Below are positions 1 through 8,238 of a stretch of 64,000 nt of DNA, piece after piece (position 1 is the first letter of the stretch; the number at the start of each line of letters is the position of its first letter). This DNA is from Rossellomorea vietnamensis. Its GTDB lineage: Bacteria > Bacillota > Bacilli > Bacillales > Bacillaceae_B. Made by a program: the position numbers and the translations under genes. The stretch spans positions 1 to 64,000 of the forward strand of contig NZ_LIXZ01000012.1 in the NCBI RefSeq assembly GCF_001305855.1, given 5' to 3'. The notes beneath the pieces were generated by a model. That model saw only the letters and a list, made by a program, of their open reading frames with translations. It ran no database searches and was not told the origin of the DNA.

Positions 1-28
1 ATATTATTTTCTAGAATAAATGTATTGA

Positions 29-1027
29 TCAATGATACAGACCAATCTTTTGTTTGATTTCTTTCATAAAAGGGATGATCTTCTCTCTTGCCTTCTCAGC
101 ACCATTCTGCATAATCTGATCCAATACCTCTCTGTCACTTAACAATTCGTTGTACCTGTCACGGGGTTCTTTTATAAACGAGTTCATCACTGAAAACAAT
201 TCTGCTTTCGCTTCGCCCCAGCCAATTCCGGATTGAAACCTCTTTCTCATTGTTTCGGTTTGTTCGGACGATGAGAATTCTTTATACAATGAGAAAATGG
301 CAGATGAGCCGGGATCCTTTGGTTCTTCCGGAAGAGAGGAATCCGTTTTGATTTTATTGATTAGTTTTCGAAGCTTGTTTGGTTCCTCGAATAATGGGAT
401 TGTATTGTTATAACTTTTACTCATTTTTCGTCCATCAAGTCCCGGGAGGACAGATGTTTCTTCCTGTATGACATACTCGGGAAGAACAAATGTTTCACCA
501 TATTGTTTATTAAAATTTTCTGCTATATCCCTTGCAATTTCAACATGCTGTATTTGATCCTTTCCAACGGGAACCAATTCAGTTTGGAATAGGAGGATAT
601 CCGCTGCCATCAATATCGGGTAGGTGAATACACCCATATCGACCCCTGAATCCACTTCTCTGCCACCATTTTGATTATCTTCAACTATTGATTTATACGC
701 ATGGGCACGGTTCATTAATCCTTTCGGTGTAAAACAGGAAAGGATCCAGCTCAGTTCAAAGATTTCAGGTATATCAGATTGACGGTAAAAAATCGCGCGA
801 TCTGGATTCAACCCTAAAGCTAACCACGCTGCCGCCACCCCATAGGAAAGTTCTTTCATTTTAAGTGGATCGTGAATCTTTGTCAAACCATGATAATCCG
901 CAACAAAATAAGCGGTATTATAAGATTGATTCTCTGCCAATCCCAATGCAGGTTTAATCGCCCCGATATAATTCCCTAAATGTATACGACCAGTTGGTTT
1001 GATACCAGTCAGAACTTGTTTTTTCAT
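29..1027 (-). CDS. trpS: Tryptophanyl-tRNA synthetase
   Basis: Cytosolic class I aminoacyl-tRNA synthetase that charges tRNA-Trp with tryptophan. The 332-residue protein has the usual length. It carries the HIGH-type signature near residue 15 (H-L-G-N in GRIHLGNYIGA) and a perfect KMSKS loop (GRKMSKSYNN). The frame stays open further upstream, but that stretch is the T-box leader. The ATG at 1027 is preferred because GGAGGG at 1038-1043 lies 10 nt upstream and the protein then begins MKKQVLTGIKPTG, as in relatives. Regulation by uncharged tRNA-Trp is predicted from the leader. It appears to be a single-gene transcript. Confidence 0.96.
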   Translation of the reverse strand: MKKQVLTGIKPTGRIHLGNYIGAIKPALGLAENQSYNTAYFVADYHGLTKIHDPLKMKELSYGVAAAWLALGLNPDRAIFYRQSDIPEIFELSWILSCFTPKGLMNRAHAYKSIVEDNQNGGREVDSGVDMGVFTYPILMAADILLFQTELVPVGKDQIQHVEIARDIAENFNKQYGETFVLPEYVIQEETSVLPGLDGRKMSKSYNNTIPLFEEPNKLRKLINKIKTDSSLPEEPKDPGSSAIFSLYKEFSSSEQTETMRKRFQSGIGWGEAKAELFSVMNSFIKEPRDRYNELLSDREVLDQIMQNGAEKAREKIIPFMKEIKQKIGLYH

Positions 1028-1043
1028 ACCCATCATACCCTCC

Positions 1044-1340
1044 GTTGAAAATAATAAAAAACACAAAAAGGGCTTCCCATCCTCTAAAAAAGGACGGAAA
1101 ACCCGTGGTGCCACCTTCATTCGCTTACACTTTAGTAAACGCACTCATCTGTACAGAAGTCGCCTTCGATACATCGTCCCTTTTATCGGTGAGACCTTCC
1201 GCCAAAACCTACTTTATTTCAGACTGGATGCTCAAAAGCCCATTCAACGATTTCAGCATACTGATTCTCACCAGCCATCAGCTCTCTTAAAAGTTTCAAT
1301 CGTCTACTCTTCTTCTTCATCGCACTTAACCTTTTATATT
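1044..1340 (-). promoter_or_regulatory. Tryptophan T-box leader of trpS
   Basis: The conserved T-box sequence reads AAGGTGGCACCACGGGT on the minus strand (1101-1117). It is followed by a terminator hairpin with arms 1070-1082 and 1092-1104 and a long U-run over 1055-1069. Further upstream, stem I elements are visible, including AGTA and a specifier loop with the sequence GAATGGGC. Its TGG codon (1240-1242) specifies tryptophan. Uncharged tRNA-Trp should pair with the T-box and specifier and favour antitermination. Boundaries are approximate because the fold was made by eye. Confidence 0.92.
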
Positions 1341-1349
1341 GTTTCCACT

Positions 1350-1378
1350 ATTTTAATGTATAGGTAAATAATGGTCAA
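1350..1378 (-). promoter_or_regulatory. SigA-type promoter of the trpS T-box transcript
   Basis: On the minus strand a -35 TTGACC (1373-1378) and a -10 TAAAAT (1350-1355) are separated by 17 bp. This places the transcript start at the beginning of the T-box leader. Confidence 0.75.
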
Positions 1379-1395
1379 GTGGGTGTAAACACATT

Positions 1396-2022
1396 TTATA
1401 TTTCTTTAGACGAAAGAGGAAGGAAGAGCTTTATGCCTCTCTTATTAAAAGGAAGAAACTTCATATCCGCAATCAAATGACTCGCATATCCGATGACACA
1501 TGCTTCAAATACGCCATCAATCATGATAGAGGACTCGAGATAACGAGCCACGATAGCATAATAGATCATTCCTAGTACGGAGTGGGTATAACTGCGATGG
1601 GACACGAATGAAGCAATAAGTATATAAATGCCCAGCAGCCATAACCATATTTCATTTAATTGCCAGCCACATGCTGTCACACCTATACCAGTAATCATCA
1701 GCATCCTTCTCTGGGTAATGAAGCTTGTGAGAAACATCATTCCTGCCCCATAACCAATCCCAAGCCACCGTTCTTTCCCACTGCCTTCCAGGTAGCTGTA
1801 CACCATCATGAGAAATCCGATGATTTGTGCCACCGACCTGATCATCTTGGGGGAGAACGTAACTTTGTTACTAAGCTTTCCGTCAATATCCAAATCCGGC
1901 ATGAGTCCGGATACCCCGCCAATTGCTACAAGTGACGCTGTCGTACCCGGCCCAGAACCAAATGAGTTCGCCACGATAAAACCTGTTGCTGCTCCAATTG
2001 CCATATGCGCTGTGCCGTTCAA
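1396..2022 (-). CDS. YdjM/DUF457-family membrane-bound metal-dependent hydrolase
   Basis: A 208-residue integral membrane protein of the LexA-regulated/YdjM-like family (often named metal-dependent hydrolase). It shows an N-terminal MNGTAHMAIGA motif, a glycine-rich GLMPDLDID segment, several hydrophobic helices and the conserved HRSYTHS histidine motif near residue 142. These His/Asp clusters are the family's presumed metal ligands; the substrate is unknown. The start is TTG at 2022, supported by AGGAG 7 nt upstream; no ATG fits that ribosome binding site. It sits downstream of and in the same direction as the Nudix gene, with a gap of about 90 bp. Confidence 0.8.
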   Translation of the reverse strand: MNGTAHMAIGAATGFIVANSFGSGPGTTASLVAIGGVSGLMPDLDIDGKLSNKVTFSPKMIRSVAQIIGFLMMVYSYLEGSGKERWLGIGYGAGMMFLTSFITQRRMLMITGIGVTACGWQLNEIWLWLLGIYILIASFVSHRSYTHSVLGMIYYAIVARYLESSIMIDGVFEACVIGYASHLIADMKFLPFNKRGIKLFLPLSSKEI

Positions 2023-2114
2023 TATTAGCTCCTACTCTCTTTCACAGTATGTATCCAGATATTTATGATAGCCTTAATAATCCATTCTGGCTATGGGAAA
2101 GAGGCATTACTTTC

Positions 2115-2768
2115 TTACACTTTCCGTTCTATTCGATCAATGATTTCTAAAAGGTAGGACTTTGCATGGGGGACGAAATGGTGATAACCCACCTTATGGT
2201 TGACATAGTTCTTACCCCCTTCTTGGGTGACAACAAATCCTTCCAATTCGATTTCGGCTTTATCCTGTTGAATCAGTGATTTGAAATCAGCCAGGGTAGA
2301 ACGGAAGATCCCTGCTACTTCCTCCGGCTGAAGCTGAATTTCCGCGTATGAGACCGGCTTCGTATAAAGGAAAACATTTGTATGCTCCCTGTCTATCATT
2401 TCTCCTTGAATGAGTTCCCCTTTTACAATTCCCAGATCCTCCAATTCCTCAAACTGGACGTTGATTCCCAGCTCTTCATGGACTTCCCTTACACCGTCTT
2501 CAATCTTTTCGTCGGACAAGATATGTCCGGCTGCCGTAATGTCCAAAAGGCCAGGAAAATCCTTCTTATTGTCACTTCTTAATTGAAAATAAATGAAGGT
2601 TTCCTTCAAATCGGCATTATAACCTGCAAACCAGCAGTGAAAGGTCTCGTGCCAATACCCTTTCGCGTGGATCTCCGAACGGCTCCTGACCCCTATTCTT
2701 TCACCGGATTCATTCAAAACGGCCAGCTTTTCCTCCTCCATCTGATCACTCCTGTCCTTATTCATCAT
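2115..2768 (-). CDS. Nudix hydrolase (IPP isomerase-like subgroup)
   Basis: A 217-residue cytosolic Nudix protein. The Nudix box is visible as AAGHILSDEKIEDGVREVHEELGI-like residues around 80-103. It has the REVHEELG core that binds Mg2+ and the one-residue-shorter spacing typical of the IDI-like subgroup (AGH start). Such enzymes hydrolyse nucleoside diphosphate-linked substrates; the substrate here cannot be told from sequence. Its ATG overlaps the TGA of the upstream HAD phosphatase gene (ATGA at 2765-2768), indicating translational coupling and a shared operon. Confidence 0.88.
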   Translation of the reverse strand: MMNKDRSDQMEEEKLAVLNESGERIGVRSRSEIHAKGYWHETFHCWFAGYNADLKETFIYFQLRSDNKKDFPGLLDITAAGHILSDEKIEDGVREVHEELGINVQFEELEDLGIVKGELIQGEMIDREHTNVFLYTKPVSYAEIQLQPEEVAGIFRSTLADFKSLIQQDKAEIELEGFVVTQEGGKNYVNHKVGYHHFVPHAKSYLLEIIDRIERKV

Positions 2769-3421
2769 TTCACTTTCTCCAAATAGTCTCTGATTTCTAT
2801 CAGATCACCGACCACTACATCGGCTTCATGCAATTCATTTTCCTGTGAAAAATCAAACGCACATCCGATGGAAAGAAACTCATTCTCCTCGGCTCCTTTG
2901 AAGTCCGAGCGTCTGTCTCCGATCACAATCCCATGACTGAGATGATGATCCTCCTTCACTCTCCGTATTAACTCACCCTTATCCTCAGAGTCAATATCCA
3001 CAATACTATAACAGGATGAGATCCATCGATCCAACGCATAATATTCCACGATTGTCTGCAGATAACGGGGATAGCCGTTACTTGCCACAAAAATCGGAAA
3101 TCCCCTTTTGCATAAATAGGATAAGAGGTCCTCTGCATGGGGATAGAGTGCACCCATTCCACCCAAGAGGTTTTCAATCAATTTATCCTGAAATTCTTCA
3201 TTCACTCTTTCATGTACATAAGTGGGATGTATGGGCAATAAAGTCCTCCACGCCTCCGTTAAGGGGACTCCCATTATTCCTCTATATGTTTCAAGAGGCG
3301 TATCCCCCTCCCACATTTCTTCGTCTCTAAGTATTTGGAAGGTATCATGAAGTGAAGCTTCAAGTATTCGGTCTGTCTGAAATAATGTACCATCCATATC
3401 AAAAATCATTGCTGCTTTCAT
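2765..3421 (-). CDS. HAD-superfamily phosphatase
   Basis: A 218-residue cytosolic HAD hydrolase. Motif I FDMDGTLF supplies the nucleophile Asp8 and the acid/base Asp10. A helical cap follows, then motif II (VASNG), and motif IV as GDRRSDFKGA near residue 168. This is the PGP/beta-phosphoglucomutase-like type, so small phosphorylated metabolites are likely substrates. The ribosome binding site AAAGGAG precedes the ATG. It is the first gene of a two-gene operon with the Nudix hydrolase, a pairing that suggests a role in clearing unwanted phosphorylated metabolites (inference). Confidence 0.88.
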   Translation of the reverse strand: MKAAMIFDMDGTLFQTDRILEASLHDTFQILRDEEMWEGDTPLETYRGIMGVPLTEAWRTLLPIHPTYVHERVNEEFQDKLIENLLGGMGALYPHAEDLLSYLCKRGFPIFVASNGYPRYLQTIVEYYALDRWISSCYSIVDIDSEDKGELIRRVKEDHHLSHGIVIGDRRSDFKGAEENEFLSIGCAFDFSQENELHEADVVVGDLIEIRDYLEKVK

Positions 3422-3582
3422 CTGTATTCTCCTTTATTGCCATACGCACAGTCAGTATCCATGATGATTTGACTTTTCCCGGGGTTTAACAAAACCATAT
3501 CTAATCATCCCAAATTTATGCCCCCTGATAAGCAAACAATCCATAAAAAGGATTAAATGGATTCACTATGCAGACGCATAAA

Positions 3583-3616
3583 AAAAGACACGTGAGACCT
3601 TCCTCTTGTGTCTTTT
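3583..3616 (-). terminator. Rho-independent terminator after the 59-aa membrane protein gene
   Basis: Arms AAAAGACAC (3583-3591) and GTGTCTTTT (3608-3616), with a T-run on the minus strand. Confidence 0.7.
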
Positions 3617-3639
3617 GCTTTTACAGTATTCTCCGTTTT

Positions 3640-3819
3640 CTAAGAAGCGTTCGGAAGGTAAAAAAGGACCGCCAACATCATGCCGATCACAGAGAAGATG
3701 ACAATGGTGACTGCTATCGACCTGTGATTCTTTGAAACATGTTTCTTCTTGGACACATTAAAAAACGTAAATGCCATTAACGAAAGAACAAACAAAGCTA
3801 TAAACAAGAGCTCGCTCAT
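3640..3819 (-). CDS. Small two-helix membrane protein, unknown
   Basis: A 59-residue protein, mostly hydrophobic, with a first helix near residues 5-22, a lysine/histidine-rich connector (KKKHVSKNHR) and a second helix near 33-54. I do not recognise the family. The ATG at 3819 is preferred over the TTG two codons upstream because GAAAGGG lies 7 nt before it. It is followed directly by a terminator and flanked by non-coding sequence, so it appears to be a stand-alone transcript. Confidence 0.65.
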   Translation of the reverse strand: MSELLFIALFVLSLMAFTFFNVSKKKHVSKNHRSIAVTIVIFSVIGMMLAVLFYLPNAS

Positions 3820-3935
3820 GGACAATCCCTTTCTTTAATAAGGTGTTTACATTTAAACTATATGAGAACACTTTACCATATTTTCTTATTCAACAAAAAT
3901 TTTTAACATCAGTACACCTTGAATCGTAGACGCGA

Positions 3936-5147
3936 CTAAAAATAATAATAAACCCAGCGCGGGGTAGTTTGTAAGGCTTTTTCCCAGAACGGCAGGTCAT
4001 CAAAAGCTTCCATGGTAAGCTTTTCACTATCCTTCATATCCACTTCGATAAGGGATTCCAAGTGCCTCGCCACTTCTTCATCCCGAATGATGCAGTTGCT
4101 CTCATCATTTAAGTAAAAGCTGCGTGGATCCCAATTGGCTGTTCCCACGTCTGCCAATGCATGATCAACTACCATTACCTTCCCATGAAAAAATCCCTTC
4201 TGATAAAGATATATATTCACTCCCTCTTCTAAGAGGCTTTTTTCTATCCGGTAGCTGACAGGTTTGGTGAACCAGGCATCCGTATCATCGGGTAGAAGGA
4301 TATTCACCTCGACCCCTCTCGTCACTGCTTCTTTCAATGCAGAGATAAGCTTATTATTTGGGATAAAGTATGGGGTCGTGATGGTCACACTCTTTTCTGC
4401 TTCATTAATCCAATCAATGGTTTTTTCAATGAGAGGATTTCCGGTTGAGAAGATGAAATGTACATCCCCTCCACTGCCGGCTGACGTGTATGGAGGAAGA
4501 TCACTCTTTATATTCTCACCCTCATCCTCGATCCAATCTCTTTTGAACTGCTTATACACTTCCTTTCCCGAATCGCCTGCCAACCGAATATGATAATCCC
4601 TCCAGTAACCAAGCTTTGGATCTTTTCCCAGATACTCATCCCCCATGTTGAATCCTCCAATATAGGCAATGCTTTCGTCTATTGAAATAAGCCTGCGATG
4701 GTTGCGGTGGTGAAGGGAATAGAACGCATTCTTAAACATAATGGGTCTGCTTTTGACAATCTTTACGCCGGCCTTTTCCATCTTCTTGATGTATTTCTTA
4801 TCGATGTCTGATCCAAGAAAATCTACAGATAAACGAACATCCACACCCATTTGAGCTTTTTTTATCAACAAATCAAAGAACTCCTGAGAGATCTCGTCAT
4901 CCCGAATAATAAAAAAATGGATCCAAACATTGTGTTCAGCTGTCTCAATATCACTAAAAAGGTTTTCATAAAAGCTTTTTCCTGTATTAAAAATGTCAAT
5001 GGAAGCATTGCTTGATAGGGTTTCTGTCATCGGGTGGGTTCTCGTATAGTTTTTCACCCCTTGTCTTACATCCCATTGCATGATGAGGAACAATACCACT
5101 GATAACCCGGTGATGACCATCATTGCTATTATCGCTTTTTTCAACAC
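3936..5147 (-). CDS. Cardiolipin synthase-like phospholipase D protein (YwjE/ClsB-like)
   Basis: A 403-residue membrane-anchored protein with one N-terminal helix (residues 5-23) and two phospholipase D domains. The second HKD motif is canonical (H321-G-K323 with D328). The first reads H150-R-R152 with D157, so the usual lysine is arginine. The family joins two phosphatidylglycerol molecules to make cardiolipin. Its length and single helix resemble the minor B. subtilis enzyme YwjE more than the 480-residue, two-helix ClsA. The start is GTG at 5147 behind AGGGGGGA. It is transcribed alone. Confidence 0.85.
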   Translation of the reverse strand: MLKKAIIAMMVITGLSVVLFLIMQWDVRQGVKNYTRTHPMTETLSSNASIDIFNTGKSFYENLFSDIETAEHNVWIHFFIIRDDEISQEFFDLLIKKAQMGVDVRLSVDFLGSDIDKKYIKKMEKAGVKIVKSRPIMFKNAFYSLHHRNHRRLISIDESIAYIGGFNMGDEYLGKDPKLGYWRDYHIRLAGDSGKEVYKQFKRDWIEDEGENIKSDLPPYTSAGSGGDVHFIFSTGNPLIEKTIDWINEAEKSVTITTPYFIPNNKLISALKEAVTRGVEVNILLPDDTDAWFTKPVSYRIEKSLLEEGVNIYLYQKGFFHGKVMVVDHALADVGTANWDPRSFYLNDESNCIIRDEEVARHLESLIEVDMKDSEKLTMEAFDDLPFWEKALQTTPRWVYYYF

Positions 5148-5249
5148 GAGAATCCCCCCTTTTCATGGTATCGTTAGCTTTTGTTTATGGGGAAGGACTA
5201 TACATCCGCCGTGAAAGTTTAAAGATGAAGAGGCGTTAAATATCAATAA

Positions 5250-5278
5250 AAGAGCGTCAACACAATGTCGACGCTCTT
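5250..5278 (-). terminator. Terminator overlapping the 3' end of the VanZ-like gene
   Basis: Arms AAGAGCGTC and GACGCTCTT. The proximal arm reaches the stop codon of the gene, and TTTTATT follows on the minus strand. Confidence 0.75.
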
Positions 5279-5828
5279 ACTTGATTATCTTATTGATTTT
5301 CAACAATGTATAGATATAGCGAGCCGTGACGAATAGAATACCACCTATGAACGATCCCAATGTATTCATCATCCAATCATCAATATCCGTTGCTCTACCT
5401 AAAGCCAAGTAGTATTGTGCAAACTCAATTCCAAATGAAAAAATCCCTCCAAGAAAAGTGACCATCAATATCAATTGTTTCGAATGTCTCATCCACCAGG
5501 CAAGAAAAAAAGTGAATGGAATAAACAATATAATATTGGCAAGGAGATTACGGATCGGTACATCCATATGATTACGGTACAATAAATTCAACTTTAAATT
5601 GGAGAAAGGATCGAAATTCACAGATCCCTCTGAAACGTTATCCAGGGGAGTCAATGTGATCAAACAGATGCCGCCAATCGAAATACACGTAAATAATACA
5701 GGAAGTAGGTTCAGCCACCTGCCCTTCCCCCTTTTTTTCTTCCAAAAGGAGATCGCAAAGATAAGGGTAACCGTCACAATAATCATAATCGGAAGAACCC
5801 AGCCAAATGCGCTCCATAATTCTTTCAT
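5277..5828 (-). CDS. VanZ-like family membrane protein
   Basis: A 183-residue protein with five predicted membrane helices. It has the VanZ-like fold signature: ITLTPLD after helix 2, then N-x-x-x-N-I-I-L-F-I-P-F and a final GRATDIDDWMMNTLGSFIGG segment with the conserved acidic DIDD-N motif. VanZ relatives are linked to teicoplanin resistance in vanA clusters, but chromosomal Bacillus homologues have no established function and no van genes are nearby. It is downstream of selB in the same direction, with about 96 bp between them and no visible terminator, so weak co-transcription is possible. Confidence 0.82.
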   Translation of the reverse strand: MKELWSAFGWVLPIMIIVTVTLIFAISFWKKKRGKGRWLNLLPVLFTCISIGGICLITLTPLDNVSEGSVNFDPFSNLKLNLLYRNHMDVPIRNLLANIILFIPFTFFLAWWMRHSKQLILMVTFLGGIFSFGIEFAQYYLALGRATDIDDWMMNTLGSFIGGILFVTARYIYTLLKINKIIK

Positions 5829-5924
5829 AATTTCCTATCCTACTTTCTACTATGCTACATAATGAATTGCAGCAATTTGTACTTTATTTTGTTTTAATCA
5901 ACCGAAATATACTTCGTTTCCCAC

Positions 5925-7814
5925 TCATTCTAAATCAAGATAGCCAATCCATTTTCGTTTCCCTTCTATACGCAGCGTCAACCCTTCTTTATCAAGCTTT
6001 TCTAAAAAAGGAATACTATATTTTCTGGATAAGCCCAGTACTTCTTTCGCTTCACCTACCTGAAATGTATCATCCGTATGCTTCCTCAAGCGAATGATTG
6101 CGTCGTTAAACACCCCAATGGAATAGGCTTTCTTTTCGTCCAGGGGTACTATTTTCTTCTCCTGTACGAAAAAACGAGTGAAGTCCGAATGCCATTTCTC
6201 CGGTATTCCCACCTTTTCAAAATACTCTTCCATGTCTCTTACCTGTGTACCGTCCCTATCCAGTAAATCGAGAAGCTGCATGCACCGCTTCTCCCATGCA
6301 GGTGGCAGATGGGGTGTGAAGCCAATTAACTGAATGAGGTCATTTCCCCGGACCCCATTCCCCTGCTCCAACACATAATCTACCAGACTTCCAGGGTATT
6401 CATTAAAGTGTTGCTTTAATTCTGCACGATTGACTCCCTTCAATAAGGGGAAATTCTCATGAAACGTCAATAGGAAATGATTTATCGCATTTCTGCATTC
6501 TTTCACGATCTTACAATGGGTTATAGATGAATCAGAAAGTAGAATCCATTCCTGTTCCCCTAGTAATTCAGTCATACTTTCTTCTGAAAGGGATCCTTCC
6601 TTTATCAAACTTTCCCTCCGAAGGGATTTATATCGATCAAGTACTCTCAGCGCACGTTCACCTGGAGTTCCTTTAATCAGGGCGTTAAGGTAGTCAATCG
6701 TTTCAACTCCAAACCGGTAATTGCCTCCGTTCGGCTGAATAATCAACCCTCCACCGATGGTTTCAACCGGTGAGGGTCTCCTGACAATAAATCGGTCTCC
6801 ACGTTTAACCATGAGGGATTCATCAAGGCGAATCTGGCATAGGATCTTATCGGTGTCTGTTCCTGCTTCCACTTTATTTCTGTCAAAGAACACAAGCTTC
6901 CCCATCACCTCAGACGTTCCTGTATGTATAATGACCCTCATTCTCTGCTTGATAGCATGTCGGGCATTATGTAGAACATATAGGCATACGTCAATTGTGT
7001 TTGTCATTAAAAGGTGAGGGGACGAGACAAGTACATTTCCCCGTTTAAGTGATTTATAGTCCACTCCGGGGAGGTTGACAGCAGCCCGTTGACCGGCATA
7101 TCCCTTTTCTGCCTTATGGTGGTGAACTTGAATTTGTTTCGCTTTCGTATGTATCCCAAGTGGTAGAATGATCAGATCCTGACCAGTTTCCAGACATCCT
7201 TCATAAATCGTTCCTCTTACCACCGTTCCCTGCCCCTTCACAGTAAAGACCTGATCAACAGGTAATCGAAATTCCCCGGCTGTATTTCTTGAGGGCAGAC
7301 TCTTCAAGGAAGAAATGATGGTGTCTTTAAGAGACGTCACTCCTTCGCCTGTTAAACCATCTGCCGTTAGAACGAGAGAGCCTTCAAATACGGTATCCTT
7401 CAATTCTTCGATGACTTCTTCCCGGGCGATCTCTATTAAATCTGCTTCGACTTTAGAAAATTTCGTCAAGACGACAATGCATTGACCTATTCCAAGAAGG
7501 GAAAGAATATCAAGATGCTCTTTCGTTTGGGGCATCACTCCTTCATCTGCGGCGATTGCCAATACAACAAGATCGATTCCCGCTACCCCTGCGATCATTT
7601 GACGAATGAAGCGTTCATGACCCGGCACATCCACTACAGAAATCTCAACCGTATCATCCTCATACAAAAGAGCGAATCCAGGTTCAATTGAGATACTCCG
7701 CTCCTTTTCTTCTTTAAGGCGATCGGTGTCAACCGACGTCAGAGCCTTTGTGAGAGTCGTTTTTCCATGATCGATATGTCCGGCCATCCCAATCGTGTAA
7801 TGGTCCTTTCTCAT
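5925..7814 (-). CDS. selB: Selenocysteine-specific translation elongation factor SelB
   Basis: A 629-residue GTPase that delivers Sec-tRNA to UGA codons marked by a SECIS hairpin. The EF-Tu-like part shows the G1 loop A11-GHIDHGKT-19, switch I with ISIEPGFA, and G3 as D62-VPGHE. Beta-barrel domains follow. C-terminal winged helices end in the typical SelB module (FQVGEAKEVLGLSRKYSIPFLE region). The G4 motif reads T117-K-F-S120 where TKxD is expected, so the guanine-binding Asp is missing. The start is ATG 7814 behind GGTGAGAGG; sequence upstream in this frame belongs to another small gene. selA and selD are not in the window, but a UCA tRNA lies at 18828-18923. Confidence 0.93.
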   Translation of the reverse strand: MRKDHYTIGMAGHIDHGKTTLTKALTSVDTDRLKEEKERSISIEPGFALLYEDDTVEISVVDVPGHERFIRQMIAGVAGIDLVVLAIAADEGVMPQTKEHLDILSLLGIGQCIVVLTKFSKVEADLIEIAREEVIEELKDTVFEGSLVLTADGLTGEGVTSLKDTIISSLKSLPSRNTAGEFRLPVDQVFTVKGQGTVVRGTIYEGCLETGQDLIILPLGIHTKAKQIQVHHHKAEKGYAGQRAAVNLPGVDYKSLKRGNVLVSSPHLLMTNTIDVCLYVLHNARHAIKQRMRVIIHTGTSEVMGKLVFFDRNKVEAGTDTDKILCQIRLDESLMVKRGDRFIVRRPSPVETIGGGLIIQPNGGNYRFGVETIDYLNALIKGTPGERALRVLDRYKSLRRESLIKEGSLSEESMTELLGEQEWILLSDSSITHCKIVKECRNAINHFLLTFHENFPLLKGVNRAELKQHFNEYPGSLVDYVLEQGNGVRGNDLIQLIGFTPHLPPAWEKRCMQLLDLLDRDGTQVRDMEEYFEKVGIPEKWHSDFTRFFVQEKKIVPLDEKKAYSIGVFNDAIIRLRKHTDDTFQVGEAKEVLGLSRKYSIPFLEKLDKEGLTLRIEGKRKWIGYLDLE

Positions 7815-7828
7815 CCTCTCACCACTTT

Positions 7829-7981
7829 CTATCTTTTCGTCTTGAATCTGAAGGCCAGTACTCCTGCCATGATGGCAAAACAGACGGCAAACACAACTCC
7901 CCTCCATACTTCCCCATCTGAAAAGGATTTCACTACCCATATGAATATGAATAATGTGATTAATATATCAACTATCAGCAT
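7829..7981 (-). CDS. 50-residue membrane protein encoded just upstream of selB
   Basis: This short frame reads MLIVDILITLFIFIWVVKS at its start and ends FRFKTKR. It has two hydrophobic helices joined by a short acidic/polar turn (SFSDGEVWRG). Its TAG stop is 14 nt before the selB ATG, so co-transcription is likely. The ATG at 7981 has only AAGG two bases upstream. AGGTGAG is ideally spaced (about 6 nt) from an in-frame ATT at 7999, which would add six residues rich in positive charge. A rare ATT start is therefore possible. I do not recognise the family. Confidence 0.5.
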   Translation of the reverse strand: MLIVDILITLFIFIWVVKSFSDGEVWRGVVFAVCFAIMAGVLAFRFKTKR

Positions 7982-8203
7982 TACCTTGGAATTTCGAATA
8001 TCCGCTCACCTGCTATCCTATCATTTATCTGTAGATGCCTTTACATTATCATATTTCCTCTTAATGGCACCACACGGATGAAATTCTCGCCATGAAATGA
8101 TCCTGCAAATTTTCATCTGAAAATTTTCATTCTGCCAGCTACTCAGCCCTTTTCATCATTATAATCGTTAGCAACCTAATAGTGGAATGGAAAATCAAAA
8201 AAA

Positions 8204-8228
8204 GAGAATCACGCATACTGTGATTCTC
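8204..8228 (-). terminator. Terminator after the Sco-family gene
   Basis: Arms GAGAATCAC and GTGATTCTC with loop GCATACT, followed by seven T residues on the minus strand. Confidence 0.8.
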
Positions 8229-8238
8229 GTAGAGGAAT

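Noticed and set aside
1028..1144. Upstream in-frame extension of trpS (39 codons)
   Set aside because: It overlaps the T-box terminator and antiterminator; the ribosome binding site lies just before ATG 1027.
999..1367. Plus-strand reading frame opposite the trpS leader
   Set aside because: It is antisense to the T-box and has no ribosome binding site or family resemblance.
7815..7940. N-terminal extension of SelB by 42 codons
   Set aside because: The extension shows no homology to SelB and overlaps another, better supported small frame; ATG 7814 has a ribosome binding site and the G1 motif follows at the normal distance.
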